In this document: piece after piece, positions 23,318 to 31,660 of the stretch
Layout of the letters: each line of letters starts with the position of its first letter
How positions within the stretch are numbered: position 1 is the first letter of the stretch
Assembly: GCA_017473345.1 (NCBI GenBank)
Contig: JAFULL010000020.1
Coordinates: 1-34,419 of the forward strand
Direction: 5' to 3'
Length of the DNA stretch: 34,419 nucleotides
Source of the DNA: Clostridia bacterium
Lineage (GTDB): Bacteria; Bacillota; Clostridia; Christensenellales; Aristaeellaceae
Made by a program: the position numbers and the translations under genes
The notes under the pieces: model-generated
Told to the model about the DNA's origin: nothing
Seen by the model: only the letters and a program-made list of their open reading frames with translations
The model's database searches: none

Positions 23318-23346
23318 AGTATACGGATGTGTTATATTATTTTCAA
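23318..23346 (-). promoter_or_regulatory. Sigma-A promoter of aspA
   Basis: On the minus strand TTGAAA (23346-23341), 17-bp spacer and TATACT (23323-23318). Confidence 0.7.
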
Positions 23347-23368
23347 ATATATATTCTATAAAAATAAT
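23336..23368. promoter_or_regulatory. Inverted repeat in the aspA-LysR gap
   Basis: ATTATTTT (23336-23343) and AAAATAAT (23361-23368) lie 17 bp apart and overlap the aspA -35 box. The site is placed as LysR regulators usually bind, though AT-richness raises the chance of coincidence. Confidence 0.35.
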
Positions 23369-23397
23369 AATAGGCAAATGTCTATGAGGTGACGCAT

Positions 23398-24342
23398 ATG
23401 ATGTTTCGGGAAATGCGATATGTATATGAAGTGTACCGCCAGCGCAGCTTTTCAAAGGCAGCTGAGGCGATGTTCATCGCCCAGCCTTCGCTGAGCCAGA
23501 TGATCCGCAAGGCTGAGGCGCGCACAGGCGGCCCGCTGTTTGACCGCAGTACGGTCCCGGTCACGCTGACGGCGCTTGGCCGCGCCTATATTGAAGCCGC
23601 CGAGGAGATCATGCAGGTGGAAGAACGGTTCGGGCGCTACATGAGCGACGCTGAAAACTGCCTGGCCGGCTCACTCACGCTGGGCGGCACCACGCTGTTT
23701 ACCTCCTATGTGCTGCCGCCGCTGATCTCGGCGTTTTCCTCACGTTACCCGGGCGTGGAGATCCGCCTGTATGAGCAGCACACCCACGTGCTCAAGCAGG
23801 AGCTGCAGGATGGCGTGCTGGATCTGGCAGTGGACAACGGTCAGCTGGATTCCAACCTGTACGAGCATTTCCTTTATCAGCAGGAACAGGTGATCCTTGC
23901 CGTTCCCAGGCAGTTTGCCGTCAACGACGACTGCCGTCCTTATCAGATGACAGCGGCGGATCTGCGCGAAAAAGGTGATTTATCCGCCCCTCCTCTGCCG
24001 CTTGCCAAAATGGCGGACGTACCCTTTCTTTTCTTAAAGGAAGGAAACGACACGCGCATTCGTGCCGACAGGCTGTGCGCACAGGCCGGCTTCACGCCGA
24101 AGATCCGCCTGCAGCTGGATCAGCAGCTGGCGGTGTACAATCTGGCGGCGTACGGCATGGGCGCGGCGTTCATCAGTGACACGCTGGTCAAAAGCGCCGT
24201 TCCCGACGACCGTCTTGTGTTCTACCGCTGCGACCCCGAGACCGCCAGCCGCAGCATCTGGTTTTTCCACAAGCGCAACCGCTTTGTCACCGCGCCCATG
24301 GCGGCGTTTTTGAAAATGATCGCCGAAACGCCGACAAAGTAA
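23398..24342 (+). CDS. LysR-family transcriptional regulator
   Basis: A 314-residue regulator. ATG 23398 is chosen over the upstream GTG at 23389 because GAGGTG lies 7 nt before it and the family N-terminus (MMFREMRYVYEVYRQRSFSKAAEAM) fits. Helix-turn-helix at about 15-60 (SFSKAAEAMFIAQPSLSQMIRKAEA), then the two-lobed effector domain with LTLGGTTLFTSYVLPPLISAFSSRYPGVEI. These proteins bind near their own divergent promoter; aspA is the evident target. The effector, perhaps a dicarboxylate or aspartate, is a guess. It is closed by a bidirectional terminator. Confidence 0.9.
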   Translation: MMFREMRYVYEVYRQRSFSKAAEAMFIAQPSLSQMIRKAEARTGGPLFDRSTVPVTLTALGRAYIEAAEEIMQVEERFGRYMSDAENCLAGSLTLGGTTLFTSYVLPPLISAFSSRYPGVEIRLYEQHTHVLKQELQDGVLDLAVDNGQLDSNLYEHFLYQQEQVILAVPRQFAVNDDCRPYQMTAADLREKGDLSAPPLPLAKMADVPFLFLKEGNDTRIRADRLCAQAGFTPKIRLQLDQQLAVYNLAAYGMGAAFISDTLVKSAVPDDRLVFYRCDPETASRSIWFFHKRNRFVTAPMAAFLKMIAETPTK

Positions 24343-24386
24343 AACCAAAGGAGCATTCCCTCAAACGCGGAATGCTCCTTTGGTTT
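24342..24386. terminator. Bidirectional terminator between LysR gene and small membrane protein
   Basis: A perfect 18-bp stem (24342-24359 with 24369-24386), nine-base loop, AAAA on the left and TTT on the right. It serves both convergent genes. Confidence 0.8.
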
Positions 24387-24393
24387 CAAAAAA

Positions 24394-24786
24394 TTATATG
24401 ATAAAGGAAAGAATCAAAAACACCGCCAGGTTGAATGCGTTGGACAGCAGCGAGCACAGGTTTTTTTCGTCCTGTTCCAGTTCGTCAAAAGTGACGGGCG
24501 GCTCCTCGTCGGTGTAGTCGCTCATATCAGTCAGATGCTGGAAGGGATCCTTTTTCTGCTTGGGACGGAAATACTTCATGCGCGGAATGTGCATGCCGTC
24601 CATACGCAGATAGACCAGATAGGTAAAAAGAGCAAACAGCACCGTCAGAAAGCCGGCCACCATGCCGGGTGCAGGCCCCCTGGGCACAAAGCGCACCACC
24701 GCCAAAAGGAAGACCAGCGCCGCCATCAGCCGGGTCGCAGCCATATAGATCACCGGCCTGAGCATATATGGTTTCCAGTGTTTCAT
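24394..24786 (-). CDS. Small membrane protein of unknown function
   Basis: A 130-residue protein from the ATG at 24786, chosen because GGAGG lies 6 nt before it; a longer frame to 24852 has no ribosome site. Two hydrophobic segments at about 13-35 (AATRLMAALVFLLAVVRFV) and 40-62 (GMVAGFLTVLFALFTYLVYL) are followed by a basic then acidic cytoplasmic stretch (KYFRPKQKKDPFQHL, then DEEPPVTFDELEQDEKN) and a C-terminal hydrophobic segment. I do not recognise the family. It is monocistronic between a terminator and the oligopeptide operon promoter. Confidence 0.7.
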   Translation of the reverse strand: MKHWKPYMLRPVIYMAATRLMAALVFLLAVVRFVPRGPAPGMVAGFLTVLFALFTYLVYLRMDGMHIPRMKYFRPKQKKDPFQHLTDMSDYTDEEPPVTFDELEQDEKNLCSLLSNAFNLAVFLILSFII

Positions 24787-24957
24787 ACAAAACCTCCCTG
24801 TTTGATCTAGCGCATTTCTTCCTGAATTATGCAGGAAAAACGCCGTCAACATTCAATATTGTAGCGGCGATGTGCATAATAATCAAGCCTTATTCAGTCT
24901 TTTCACGCAAAAAGAGGTGTTTTTTTGAATGAAAACAGCAAAAAAACTTCATTTTTC

Positions 24958-24986
24958 TTGACATGACTTTATAGCCTATGTATAAT
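24958..24986 (+). promoter_or_regulatory. Consensus sigma-A promoter of the oligopeptide operon
   Basis: TTGACA (24958-24963), 17-bp spacer and TATAAT (24981-24986): both boxes perfect. This fits the strongly biased codon use of the gene behind it. The leader is about 55 nt with no evident RNA switch. Confidence 0.9.
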
Positions 24987-25050
24987 ACCTTTATCAAATT
25001 GGCCGGTAGAATTAACAACCCGCCGATAGAAATTAAAGGAGGTTCCCTCA

Positions 25051-26925
25051 ATGAAGAAGGCTTTGTCTTTCATTCTGGCGATCGCTCTGGTCCTCAGCTG
25101 CGTTTCCTTCGCAGGCGCTGAAGAGATCAAGAACTTCAAGGATTACCAGACTCAGGCGAACGAAATGGAAACGTTCTGCTATCACTACTCTCAGGCTGCT
25201 GTTGACCTGAACGTGCTGGTCAACTGCTTCGACCACCTGCTGACCAACGACGCCGCTGGCGCTCTGGTTGGTTCTGCTGCCAAGAGCTGGTCCTCTCCCG
25301 ACGGCGGCCAGACCTGGATCTTCGAACTGAACGACGACATCACCTGGGTCGACTACAAGGGCGAATACATGGCTGACTGCATCGCCGAGGACTGGATGAC
25401 CGGTCTGGAGTGGGTGCTGAACTACGCCAAGAACCAGTCCGCCAACACTTCCATGCCCATCGAAATGATCAAGGGCGCTGGCGAGTACTACGAGTACACC
25501 AAGTCCCTGCCCACCGAGGAAGCCAAGGCCCTGCGTCTGGACAAGTTCCAGGAGATGGTCGGCGTTTCCTGCCCCGACGATTACACCATCCAGTTCGAGT
25601 GCGTGGACAAGCTGAGCTACTTCCCCTCTGTGGCCACCTACAACTGCCTGGCTCCCATCAGCGGCGAGCTGCTTGACGAGATCGGCGTTGACGGCTACTT
25701 CGGCGCCAGCTACGACACCCTGTGGTACAATGGTCCCTACACCATCACCGAGTACATCTATCAGAACGAAAAGGTTCTGACCAAGAACCCCTCCTACCAT
25801 GCTCTGGACGAAGTCAAGCTGTTTGACACCGTCACCGTCAAGATGGTTGAGTCCGCTGACGTTGCTTACGAAATGTTCGCTGCCGGCGAGCTGGATTACA
25901 TCGAGCTGCCCGCTTCCAAGCTGAACACCATCTACAACGATGCCAACCATGAGTTCAACAAGAACCTGATCGAAGCCCGTCCCACCAAGTACTCCTACCA
26001 GATCCACTTCGCCTACGACAAGAAGAACGAAGACGGCACTCCCGACGTTGCCTGGAACACCGCCGTTGCCAACGAGAACTTCCGTCTGGCTCTGTACTAC
26101 GGTCTGGACGTGACCAACTACCTGGCCCGTCTGAACGACATCAACCCCCTGTCCTGCCAGAACTACGCCTACACCGGCAACGCCGTTGCCGTCAACAGCC
26201 AGGGCGTTGACTACACCCAGCTGGTCCGCGACGAACTGGGCCTGCAGTATGCTCCCGATCACTACTCCCGCTACAACGCCGAGAAGGCTGCCGAGTACAA
26301 GGCCAAGGCCATCGAAGAGCTGACCGCCGCCGGCATCGAGCTGCCCGTGAAGATGGTGCAGTACATCTCCGGTTCCTCCACCACCGCCAAGGAAACCGCC
26401 GACGTGTTCAACAACATGATCAAGACCTACCTGGGCGACGATCTGGTTGTTGGCGAGACCAAGACCTACGTTTCCAAGCAGGCTACCGAGGTTCGCGATC
26501 CTCAGCTGGCCGGCATCTACATCAACGGCTGGGGCGCTGACTTCGCCGATCCTTCCAACTTCCTGGGCCAGGAGACCTACGGCGAGGATAACGCCTACTA
26601 TTCTCAGATGTACTCCAAGATCAACAACGCCACCGACGCGAAGCTGATCGAGACCTATAAGGAGTTCACCCGTCTGACCAACGAAGCCAAGGCCATCACC
26701 GACGACCTGGATGCCCGCTATGCCGCTTTCGCCAAGGCTGAAGCTTACATGATCGAGCATGCTCTGGTCATCCCGCTGTACTACAACGTTGCCTGGGAAC
26801 TGACCAAGGTCAACAACTACAGCAAGGTCTACTCCGCTTACGGTTCTCACGCTGAGCGCTACGTGAACTGGGAAACCAGCACCGTGCCCTACACCGCTGA
26901 GGAGTACAAGGCTTTCGTGAAGTAA
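25051..26925 (+). CDS. Oligopeptide ABC transporter substrate-binding protein (OppA-like, family 5)
   Basis: A 624-residue extracytoplasmic peptide-binding protein. The N-terminus has K2 K3 and a hydrophobic core; AGA|E after residue 23 is a signal-peptidase I site, while LVLSC with Cys17 is a weak lipobox, so the anchoring mode is uncertain. The body follows the SBP-5 plan: VDLNVLVNCFDHLLTND, a SWSSPDGGQTWIFELNDDI entry, LWYNGPYTITEY near 230, ANENFRLALYYGLDV near 340 and WGADFADPSNFLG near 494. It is longer than usual (about 540). AAAGGAGG precedes the ATG. Codons are highly biased (AAG, CTG, GGC), and TTA, CTA and TCA codons appear to be absent, a sign of very high expression. First gene of the operon. 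Confidence 0.92.
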   Translation: MKKALSFILAIALVLSCVSFAGAEEIKNFKDYQTQANEMETFCYHYSQAAVDLNVLVNCFDHLLTNDAAGALVGSAAKSWSSPDGGQTWIFELNDDITWVDYKGEYMADCIAEDWMTGLEWVLNYAKNQSANTSMPIEMIKGAGEYYEYTKSLPTEEAKALRLDKFQEMVGVSCPDDYTIQFECVDKLSYFPSVATYNCLAPISGELLDEIGVDGYFGASYDTLWYNGPYTITEYIYQNEKVLTKNPSYHALDEVKLFDTVTVKMVESADVAYEMFAAGELDYIELPASKLNTIYNDANHEFNKNLIEARPTKYSYQIHFAYDKKNEDGTPDVAWNTAVANENFRLALYYGLDVTNYLARLNDINPLSCQNYAYTGNAVAVNSQGVDYTQLVRDELGLQYAPDHYSRYNAEKAAEYKAKAIEELTAAGIELPVKMVQYISGSSTTAKETADVFNNMIKTYLGDDLVVGETKTYVSKQATEVRDPQLAGIYINGWGADFADPSNFLGQETYGEDNAYYSQMYSKINNATDAKLIETYKEFTRLTNEAKAITDDLDARYAAFAKAEAYMIEHALVIPLYYNVAWELTKVNNYSKVYSAYGSHAERYVNWETSTVPYTAEEYKAFVK

Positions 26926-26956
26926 TTTCACAAGTTACATAATTCCTTTTTGGGGC

Positions 26957-26989
26957 GGGGGACGGCCTTCTATCCAGAAGGCCGCCCCC
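26957..26989 (+). terminator. GC-rich hairpin after the binding-protein gene
   Basis: GGGGG (26957-26961) and CGGCCTTC (26963-26970) pair with GAAGGCCG (26977-26984) and CCCCC (26985-26989), one bulged A, loop TATCCA. It is followed by TCTCCTGTTCT, a weak T tract, so partial termination or 3'-end protection is likely. Confidence 0.65.
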
Positions 26990-27010
26990 TCTCCTGTTCT
27001 AAGCGAATGA

Positions 27011-27050
27011 GCCGTTTCATGAAGCTGAGGCGAAACGGCCTTGCTTCATG
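27011..27050 (+). promoter_or_regulatory. Two overlapping alternative hairpins before the first permease
   Basis: GCCGTTTC (27011-27018) can pair with GAAACGGC (27032-27039); CATGAAGC (27018-27025), which lies in that loop, can pair with GCTTCATG (27043-27050). Both stems are perfect 8-mers but cross each other, so they are alternatives. The second ends 8 nt before the permease ribosome site (27058). Confidence 0.45.
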
Positions 27051-27072
27051 ATATTGCAAAGGGGATGCCCAA

Positions 27073-28389
27073 ATGTTTAAGTACACTGTCAAGCGCCTGC
27101 TTCAGTCGCTGGTCACCGTGCTGCTGATCGTATCTGCAGTTTTTCTGATGCTGCGACTGCTGCCCACCGATTACTTCTTTACCGAAGAACAGCTGATCAA
27201 GCTGACCAAAGAACAGCAGGAAGAACTGCTGCGTGCCAACGGCTATCTGGACCCGCCTTTCGTTCAGCTGGGCAATTTTTATAAAAACTTTGTCAAGACC
27301 GAGCATAAAGCTCATTATTTCGATTCTGCCAACCTGGTCGATGAATCGACTTTTGAAATTTCCTTCTTAAACGCCAAGGATGCTGCCGCCGTCAAGCCGG
27401 AGCACCTGGAGTTTGCACGTACGGAAGGCGTGACCGACGAATATCCGCTGGTCAAGGCGACTGCCGTCACCCTTTCCACTGACCCTGAAAAGCCCAACAC
27501 CGTTGTTGTTTCCACCGACAGCCCGGTGCTGAAAAAAGTCGGCTATACCCTCACCTGCGACGCACACACTGCTACTTTCACCGTGCGCAAGGAAGGCAAG
27601 GCCGTACAGCTCAAAGACGAAAAGACCAATGACCGGAAAGACTACTTCCTCAACATGCGCGTGTGGCTGAACTTCGGCAACTCTCACCGCGTGCAGACGG
27701 GCGTTCCGGTCGTTGAGATCATATCCAGCAAGATCCTCGTATCCCTGCGCATCGGTCTGGCTGCGCTGCTCATTGCGCTGGTCATCGGCGTTACGCTGGG
27801 CATCATGCAGGCCCGCTACAAGGACGGTATTTTCGATGCTGCCGGTCAGGGCTTCACCATTTTCATCAATGCTGTGCCCAGCCTGGTCACCTACTTCCTG
27901 GTCATGATCATCGGTTCCCGTCTGGTTGGCTTGCCCATCCAGTACACCATCACCGATCCCAAGTCGGCCATTCTGCCCATGATCGCCCTGTCGATGGGTT
28001 CCATCGCCAGCTACATGCTGTGGATGCGCCGCTACATGGTTGACGAGCTGAACAAGGATTACATCCGCCTTGCCAAGCTCAAGGGCATGTCGACCACGCA
28101 GGTCATGTTCCGCCACGTGATGAAGAACGCCTTCCTGCCGCTGGCGCAGTACCTGCCCTACTCGGTGCTACTCACGGTTGGTGGCTCTGTTCTGGTTGAA
28201 AAGGTGTTCGGCGTGCCCGGCCTTGGCAACCTGCTGCCCGACGCCATCGCCAAGTACGACACAAACCTGGTGCAGGCCATCGTTTCCCTGTATGCCTCGC
28301 TGGGCATTCTGGGCATGTTCTTCGGCGACGTGCTGATGGTCATCCTTGACCCGCGCATCAGTCTTACCGGGAAGGGAGGCAACCGTTAA
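27073..28389 (+). CDS. Oligopeptide ABC transporter permease (OppB-like) with extracytoplasmic insert
   Basis: A 438-residue membrane protein, about 100 residues longer than usual OppB. The first membrane span is 7-29 (KRLLQSLVTVLLIVSAVFLML), then PTDYFF and a peptide GYLDPPFVQLGNFYKNF as in the family. Then about residues 75-195 form a soluble, probably beta-rich insert (VKATAVTLSTDPEKPNTVVV, ATFTVRKEGKAVQLKDE). The core resumes at WLNFGNSHRVQTGVPVVEII and spans 2-6 with the coupling loop DYIRLAKLKGMSTTQVMFRHVMKNAFLPLA near 325-352. Start: AAAGGGG precedes the ATG. Its stop overlaps the next start by 1 nt (TAATG). Confidence 0.9.
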   Translation: MFKYTVKRLLQSLVTVLLIVSAVFLMLRLLPTDYFFTEEQLIKLTKEQQEELLRANGYLDPPFVQLGNFYKNFVKTEHKAHYFDSANLVDESTFEISFLNAKDAAAVKPEHLEFARTEGVTDEYPLVKATAVTLSTDPEKPNTVVVSTDSPVLKKVGYTLTCDAHTATFTVRKEGKAVQLKDEKTNDRKDYFLNMRVWLNFGNSHRVQTGVPVVEIISSKILVSLRIGLAALLIALVIGVTLGIMQARYKDGIFDAAGQGFTIFINAVPSLVTYFLVMIIGSRLVGLPIQYTITDPKSAILPMIALSMGSIASYMLWMRRYMVDELNKDYIRLAKLKGMSTTQVMFRHVMKNAFLPLAQYLPYSVLLTVGGSVLVEKVFGVPGLGNLLPDAIAKYDTNLVQAIVSLYASLGILGMFFGDVLMVILDPRISLTGKGGNR

Positions 28390-29528
28390 TGGCCAAAAAG
28401 CAGGAAATCAAAACCGCCGATCGTCTCGCCAACAGCGACGTCGAGGTGCAGAGCGAACTGCCCCGGACCGAAACGTCGCGTATGACTCCCTTCGGTGCAA
28501 ATGAGGATAAGAATGTGGTCAATCTGAAAGCGGATTACAACAAGGTAGATGCCAACACCGACAAAAAGTACGAACGCGGCACGGTGCACACCACCACCCG
28601 TTCGCGCATGCCGGAAAAGCAGCTGTTTGACTTTGCCGAGTATCATTCTCAGGACGCTGAGAAGACCGGCTACAGCAACTATTCCTACTGGAAGAGCGTT
28701 TGGGCCAACTTCACCAAGAAGAAAGTGGCCGTTGTAATGGCCATCGTCTTCTTTGCTCTGCTGATCTTCACCTTCATCGCCCCTCTGATCAGCATTTACG
28801 ACGCCAACACCGTTCGCCTTGACCATGTCAACCGCGAAACCCGCTTCCTGTCGCCCAACAGCCACTTCTGGTTTGGCACCGACTCGCTGGGCTGCGACTA
28901 CTGGTGCCAGGTGTGGAGCGCTACCCGCACTTCCATCATCCTGTCCGTCAGCGTTTCCATCGGTCAGATCATCGTGGGCGTCATCATCGGCCTGCTGTGG
29001 GGCTATGTACGCAAGCTGGACCGCTTCTTCACGGAGCTTTACAGCTTCATCAACAACATCCCCACCATCATCTACATGACCCTGATTGCCCTGATGATCG
29101 GCAAGTCCACGCTGATCATGGCGGTTGCGCTCATCGCCCTGTACTGGCTGGGCACCGCCCGCAACATCCGTAACCTGGTGTTCATCTACCGCGACCGCGA
29201 ATACAACCTGGCCAGCCGCTGCCTGGGTACCGGCCTGTGGCGCATTCTGGCCAAGAACATCTTCCCCTACCTCATCAGCGTGATCGTGCTTCGACTGGCG
29301 CTGTCCATCCCGGGCGTTATCGCCTACGAATCCACGCTGTCCTACCTGGGCCTGCTGGATATCACCACGCCTTCTCTGGGCATTCTGCTGCGCGACGCCC
29401 GCAGCAACTTCCTGGAGTACCCCTACCTGATGATCTTCCCCGCGGCCATCGTTTCCCTGATTACCATTACGTTCTATCTGGTGGGCAATGCGTTCTCTGA
29501 CGCGTGCGACCCGCGCAACCATGTGTGA
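28389..29528 (+). CDS. Oligopeptide ABC transporter permease (OppC-like) with long cytoplasmic N-terminus
   Basis: A 379-residue membrane protein. The first ~112 residues are hydrophilic and charged ([20 protein letters not shown]..., [18 protein letters not shown]), an unusually long cytoplasmic lead-in compared with about 20-40 residues in standard OppC. The first membrane span is near 113-136 ([22 protein letters not shown]). Then comes the family region [31 protein letters not shown] and the coupling loop [24 protein letters not shown] near 270-300. It is translationally coupled to oppB-like and ends 11 nt before the ATPase gene. Confidence 0.9.
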   Translation: MAKKQEIKTADRLANSDVEVQSELPRTETSRMTPFGANEDKNVVNLKADYNKVDANTDKKYERGTVHTTTRSRMPEKQLFDFAEYHSQDAEKTGYSNYSYWKSVWANFTKKKVAVVMAIVFFALLIFTFIAPLISIYDANTVRLDHVNRETRFLSPNSHFWFGTDSLGCDYWCQVWSATRTSIILSVSVSIGQIIVGVIIGLLWGYVRKLDRFFTELYSFINNIPTIIYMTLIALMIGKSTLIMAVALIALYWLGTARNIRNLVFIYRDREYNLASRCLGTGLWRILAKNIFPYLISVIVLRLALSIPGVIAYESTLSYLGLLDITTPSLGILLRDARSNFLEYPYLMIFPAAIVSLITITFYLVGNAFSDACDPRNHV

Positions 29529-29539
29529 GGTGGAGAAAA

Positions 29540-31618
29540 ATGTCTGAAATCAACAACAACATTGCTTCCACCTCTTTGGAGCAGATGTTCGAGGCCCGCG
29601 CCAAGCAGGTGCTGTCGTCCGAACCGATTCTCTCCGCCCGTGACGTGGAAGTGCAGTTTACCCTTCGCGGCCAGAAGCTCAACGCCATCCGCCGCTGCTC
29701 TTTGGACCTGTATGACGGCGAAACCCTCGCCATCGTAGGCGAGAGCGGCTCCGGCAAGTCCGTATTCACCAAGACCTTCGTCGGCATGCTGGACAAGAAC
29801 GGTACCATCACCGGCGGCAGCATCATGTACGACGGCAAGGACCTGGCCCAGTTCAAGACCGAGGCCCAATGGCGCACCATTCGCGGCAAGAAGATCGCCA
29901 TGGTCACCCAGGACCCCATGACCAGCCTGAACCCCCTCAAAAAGATCGGCACACAGATCCGCGAAGCCATCGAGCTGAACCAGAACATTCACGGCAAGGC
30001 CGCCAAGGCCGAAGCCATCAAGCTGCTTGAGCTGGTGGGCATTCAGGATGCCGAGCGCCGCTACAGCCAGTATCCGCATGAGTTCTCCGGCGGCATGCGC
30101 CAGCGCGTGGTCATCGCCATCGCCGTGGCCTGCAACCCGCAGATCCTGATCTGTGACGAGCCCACCACTGCTCTGGACGTGACCATTCAGGCCCAGATTC
30201 TGGAGCTCATCCGCAAGCTGCAGCGCGAAAAGCACATGACCATCGTCTACATCACCCACGACCTCGGCGTCGTTGCCAACGTTGCCGACCGTGTGGCGGT
30301 CATGTATGCCGGCCAGATCATCGAGATCGGCATGGCCAACGAGATTTTCTTCCATCCCAATCACCCCTACACCTGGGCGCTGCTTTCCGCCATGCCCCAG
30401 CTGGGCGTGAAGGGTGAAAAGCTGCCGGCCATCGACGGCACCCCTCCCAACCTGTTCAATGCCATTCAGGGCGACTCCTTCGCCCCGCGCAACCGCAAGG
30501 CGCTCAACATCGACTACATCGAGGAACCCCCGATGTTCGACGTTACGCCCACCCATCAGGCCAAGACCTGGATGCTGGATCCCCGCGCGCCCAAGGTTGA
30601 ACAGACCATCGACGTTGCCAAGCTCAGCCGCAAGATGAACGAGGCGCAGCCCGGCAGCAGCGATATCAAGCATCCCCACCTTTCTCCCGACCGCGAAGCT
30701 CTGGTCGAGGTCAAGAATCTGCAGGTCACCTTCGGTACCGGCCGCAAGAAGTTCGTTGCCGTTGACGACGTGAACTTCACCATCTACAAGGGCGAGACTT
30801 TCTCGCTGGTTGGCGAATCCGGCTCCGGCAAGACCACCATCGGCCGCGCGCTGGTGCGCATCAACCCCATCACCAACGGTGAAGTGTATTACCGCGGCGA
30901 GAAGATCAACGGCAAGCTCACCAGGGAGCAGGATGAAAACGTCATCCGCAAGTGCCAGATGATCTTCCAGGACCCCATGGCCAGCCTCAACGAGCGCGCC
31001 AAGGTCGACTACATCGTGTCCGAAGGCCTGTACAACTTCCACCTGTACGAAAACGAGCACGATCGTCAGGACAAGGTGAAGAAGGCACTGGAAGAAGTGG
31101 GCCTGCTGCCCGAGTTCTCCAGCCGCTTCCCGCACGAGTTCTCTGGCGGCCAGCGTCAGCGCATCGGCATTGCCCGCAGCCTGATCATGCAGCCTGAGTT
31201 CATCGTGGCTGACGAACCCATCTCCGCGCTGGACGTATCCATCCGCGCGCAGGTGCTCAACCTCCTTAACGATCTGAAGAAGAACCGCGGCCTGACCTAC
31301 CTGTTCATCGCGCACGACCTGTCTGTGGTCCGCTTCATCTCCGACCGCATCGCGGTCATCCACAAGGGCCGCATCGTGGAGCTGGCTGAGGCTGAAGAGC
31401 TGTTCCGCCACCCGCTGCATCCCTACACCAAGGCGCTGCTGTCCGCCGTGCCCAACCCCAACCCCTATCTGGAGCGCGAAAAGCAGCTGCTGGTATACGA
31501 TCCCTCCGTGCACGACTACTCCGTGGACAAGCCCGTGTGGTGCGAGATCATCCCCGACCACTTTGTTTACGGCAACGGGCGCGAGCTGGACGCCTACCGC
31601 AAGGAAATCGAAGGTTAA
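29540..31618 (+). CDS. Oligopeptide ABC transporter ATPase, OppD-OppF fusion
   Basis: A 692-residue protein with two complete ATPase cassettes that normally are separate OppD and OppF subunits. Cassette 1: Walker A GESGSGKS (67-74), signature FSGGMRQR (from 182), Walker [19 protein letters not shown]. Cassette 2: Walker A GESGSGKT (425-432), signature FSGGQRQR (from 534), Walker [19 protein letters not shown]. Between them lies a linker of ~80 residues; at the end of cassette 1 the GTPPNLFN segment is present but the cysteines of the Fe-S type OppD tail are missing. ATG 29540 is chosen over an upstream in-frame start because GAGGTGGAG precedes it and the family starts there. It closes the operon before a strong terminator. 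Confidence 0.93.
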   Translation: MSEINNNIASTSLEQMFEARAKQVLSSEPILSARDVEVQFTLRGQKLNAIRRCSLDLYDGETLAIVGESGSGKSVFTKTFVGMLDKNGTITGGSIMYDGKDLAQFKTEAQWRTIRGKKIAMVTQDPMTSLNPLKKIGTQIREAIELNQNIHGKAAKAEAIKLLELVGIQDAERRYSQYPHEFSGGMRQRVVIAIAVACNPQILICDEPTTALDVTIQAQILELIRKLQREKHMTIVYITHDLGVVANVADRVAVMYAGQIIEIGMANEIFFHPNHPYTWALLSAMPQLGVKGEKLPAIDGTPPNLFNAIQGDSFAPRNRKALNIDYIEEPPMFDVTPTHQAKTWMLDPRAPKVEQTIDVAKLSRKMNEAQPGSSDIKHPHLSPDREALVEVKNLQVTFGTGRKKFVAVDDVNFTIYKGETFSLVGESGSGKTTIGRALVRINPITNGEVYYRGEKINGKLTREQDENVIRKCQMIFQDPMASLNERAKVDYIVSEGLYNFHLYENEHDRQDKVKKALEEVGLLPEFSSRFPHEFSGGQRQRIGIARSLIMQPEFIVADEPISALDVSIRAQVLNLLNDLKKNRGLTYLFIAHDLSVVRFISDRIAVIHKGRIVELAEAEELFRHPLHPYTKALLSAVPNPNPYLEREKQLLVYDPSVHDYSVDKPVWCEIIPDHFVYGNGRELDAYRKEIEG

Positions 31619-31626
31619 AAAAATTT

Positions 31627-31660
31627 CCCGGCCGACCCAAATGGGTCAGCCGGGTTTTTT
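31627..31660. terminator. Terminator of the oligopeptide operon
   Basis: CCCGGC-C-GACCC (31627-31638) pairs with GGGTC-A-GCCGGG (31643-31654), one mismatch, loop AAAT, followed by TTTTTT (31655-31660). An A run before the stem also lets it serve the convergent ROK-SIS gene. Confidence 0.88.

Noticed and set aside
25048..26931. Open frame of 627 codons on the minus strand, exactly opposite the OppA-like gene
   Set aside because: It arises because the highly biased forward gene avoids TTA, CTA and TCA codons. The translation is low-complexity (G, V, L, Q rich), has no ribosome site and matches no family.
27011..27050. H-type pseudoknot from the two crossing stems
   Set aside because: There would be no bases left to bridge the second stem (loop 1 is zero), so alternative hairpins are more plausible than a knot.
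29474..31561. Open frame of 695 codons opposite the fused ATPase gene
   Set aside because: Same codon-bias artefact; the forward strand has two complete ATPase cassettes.
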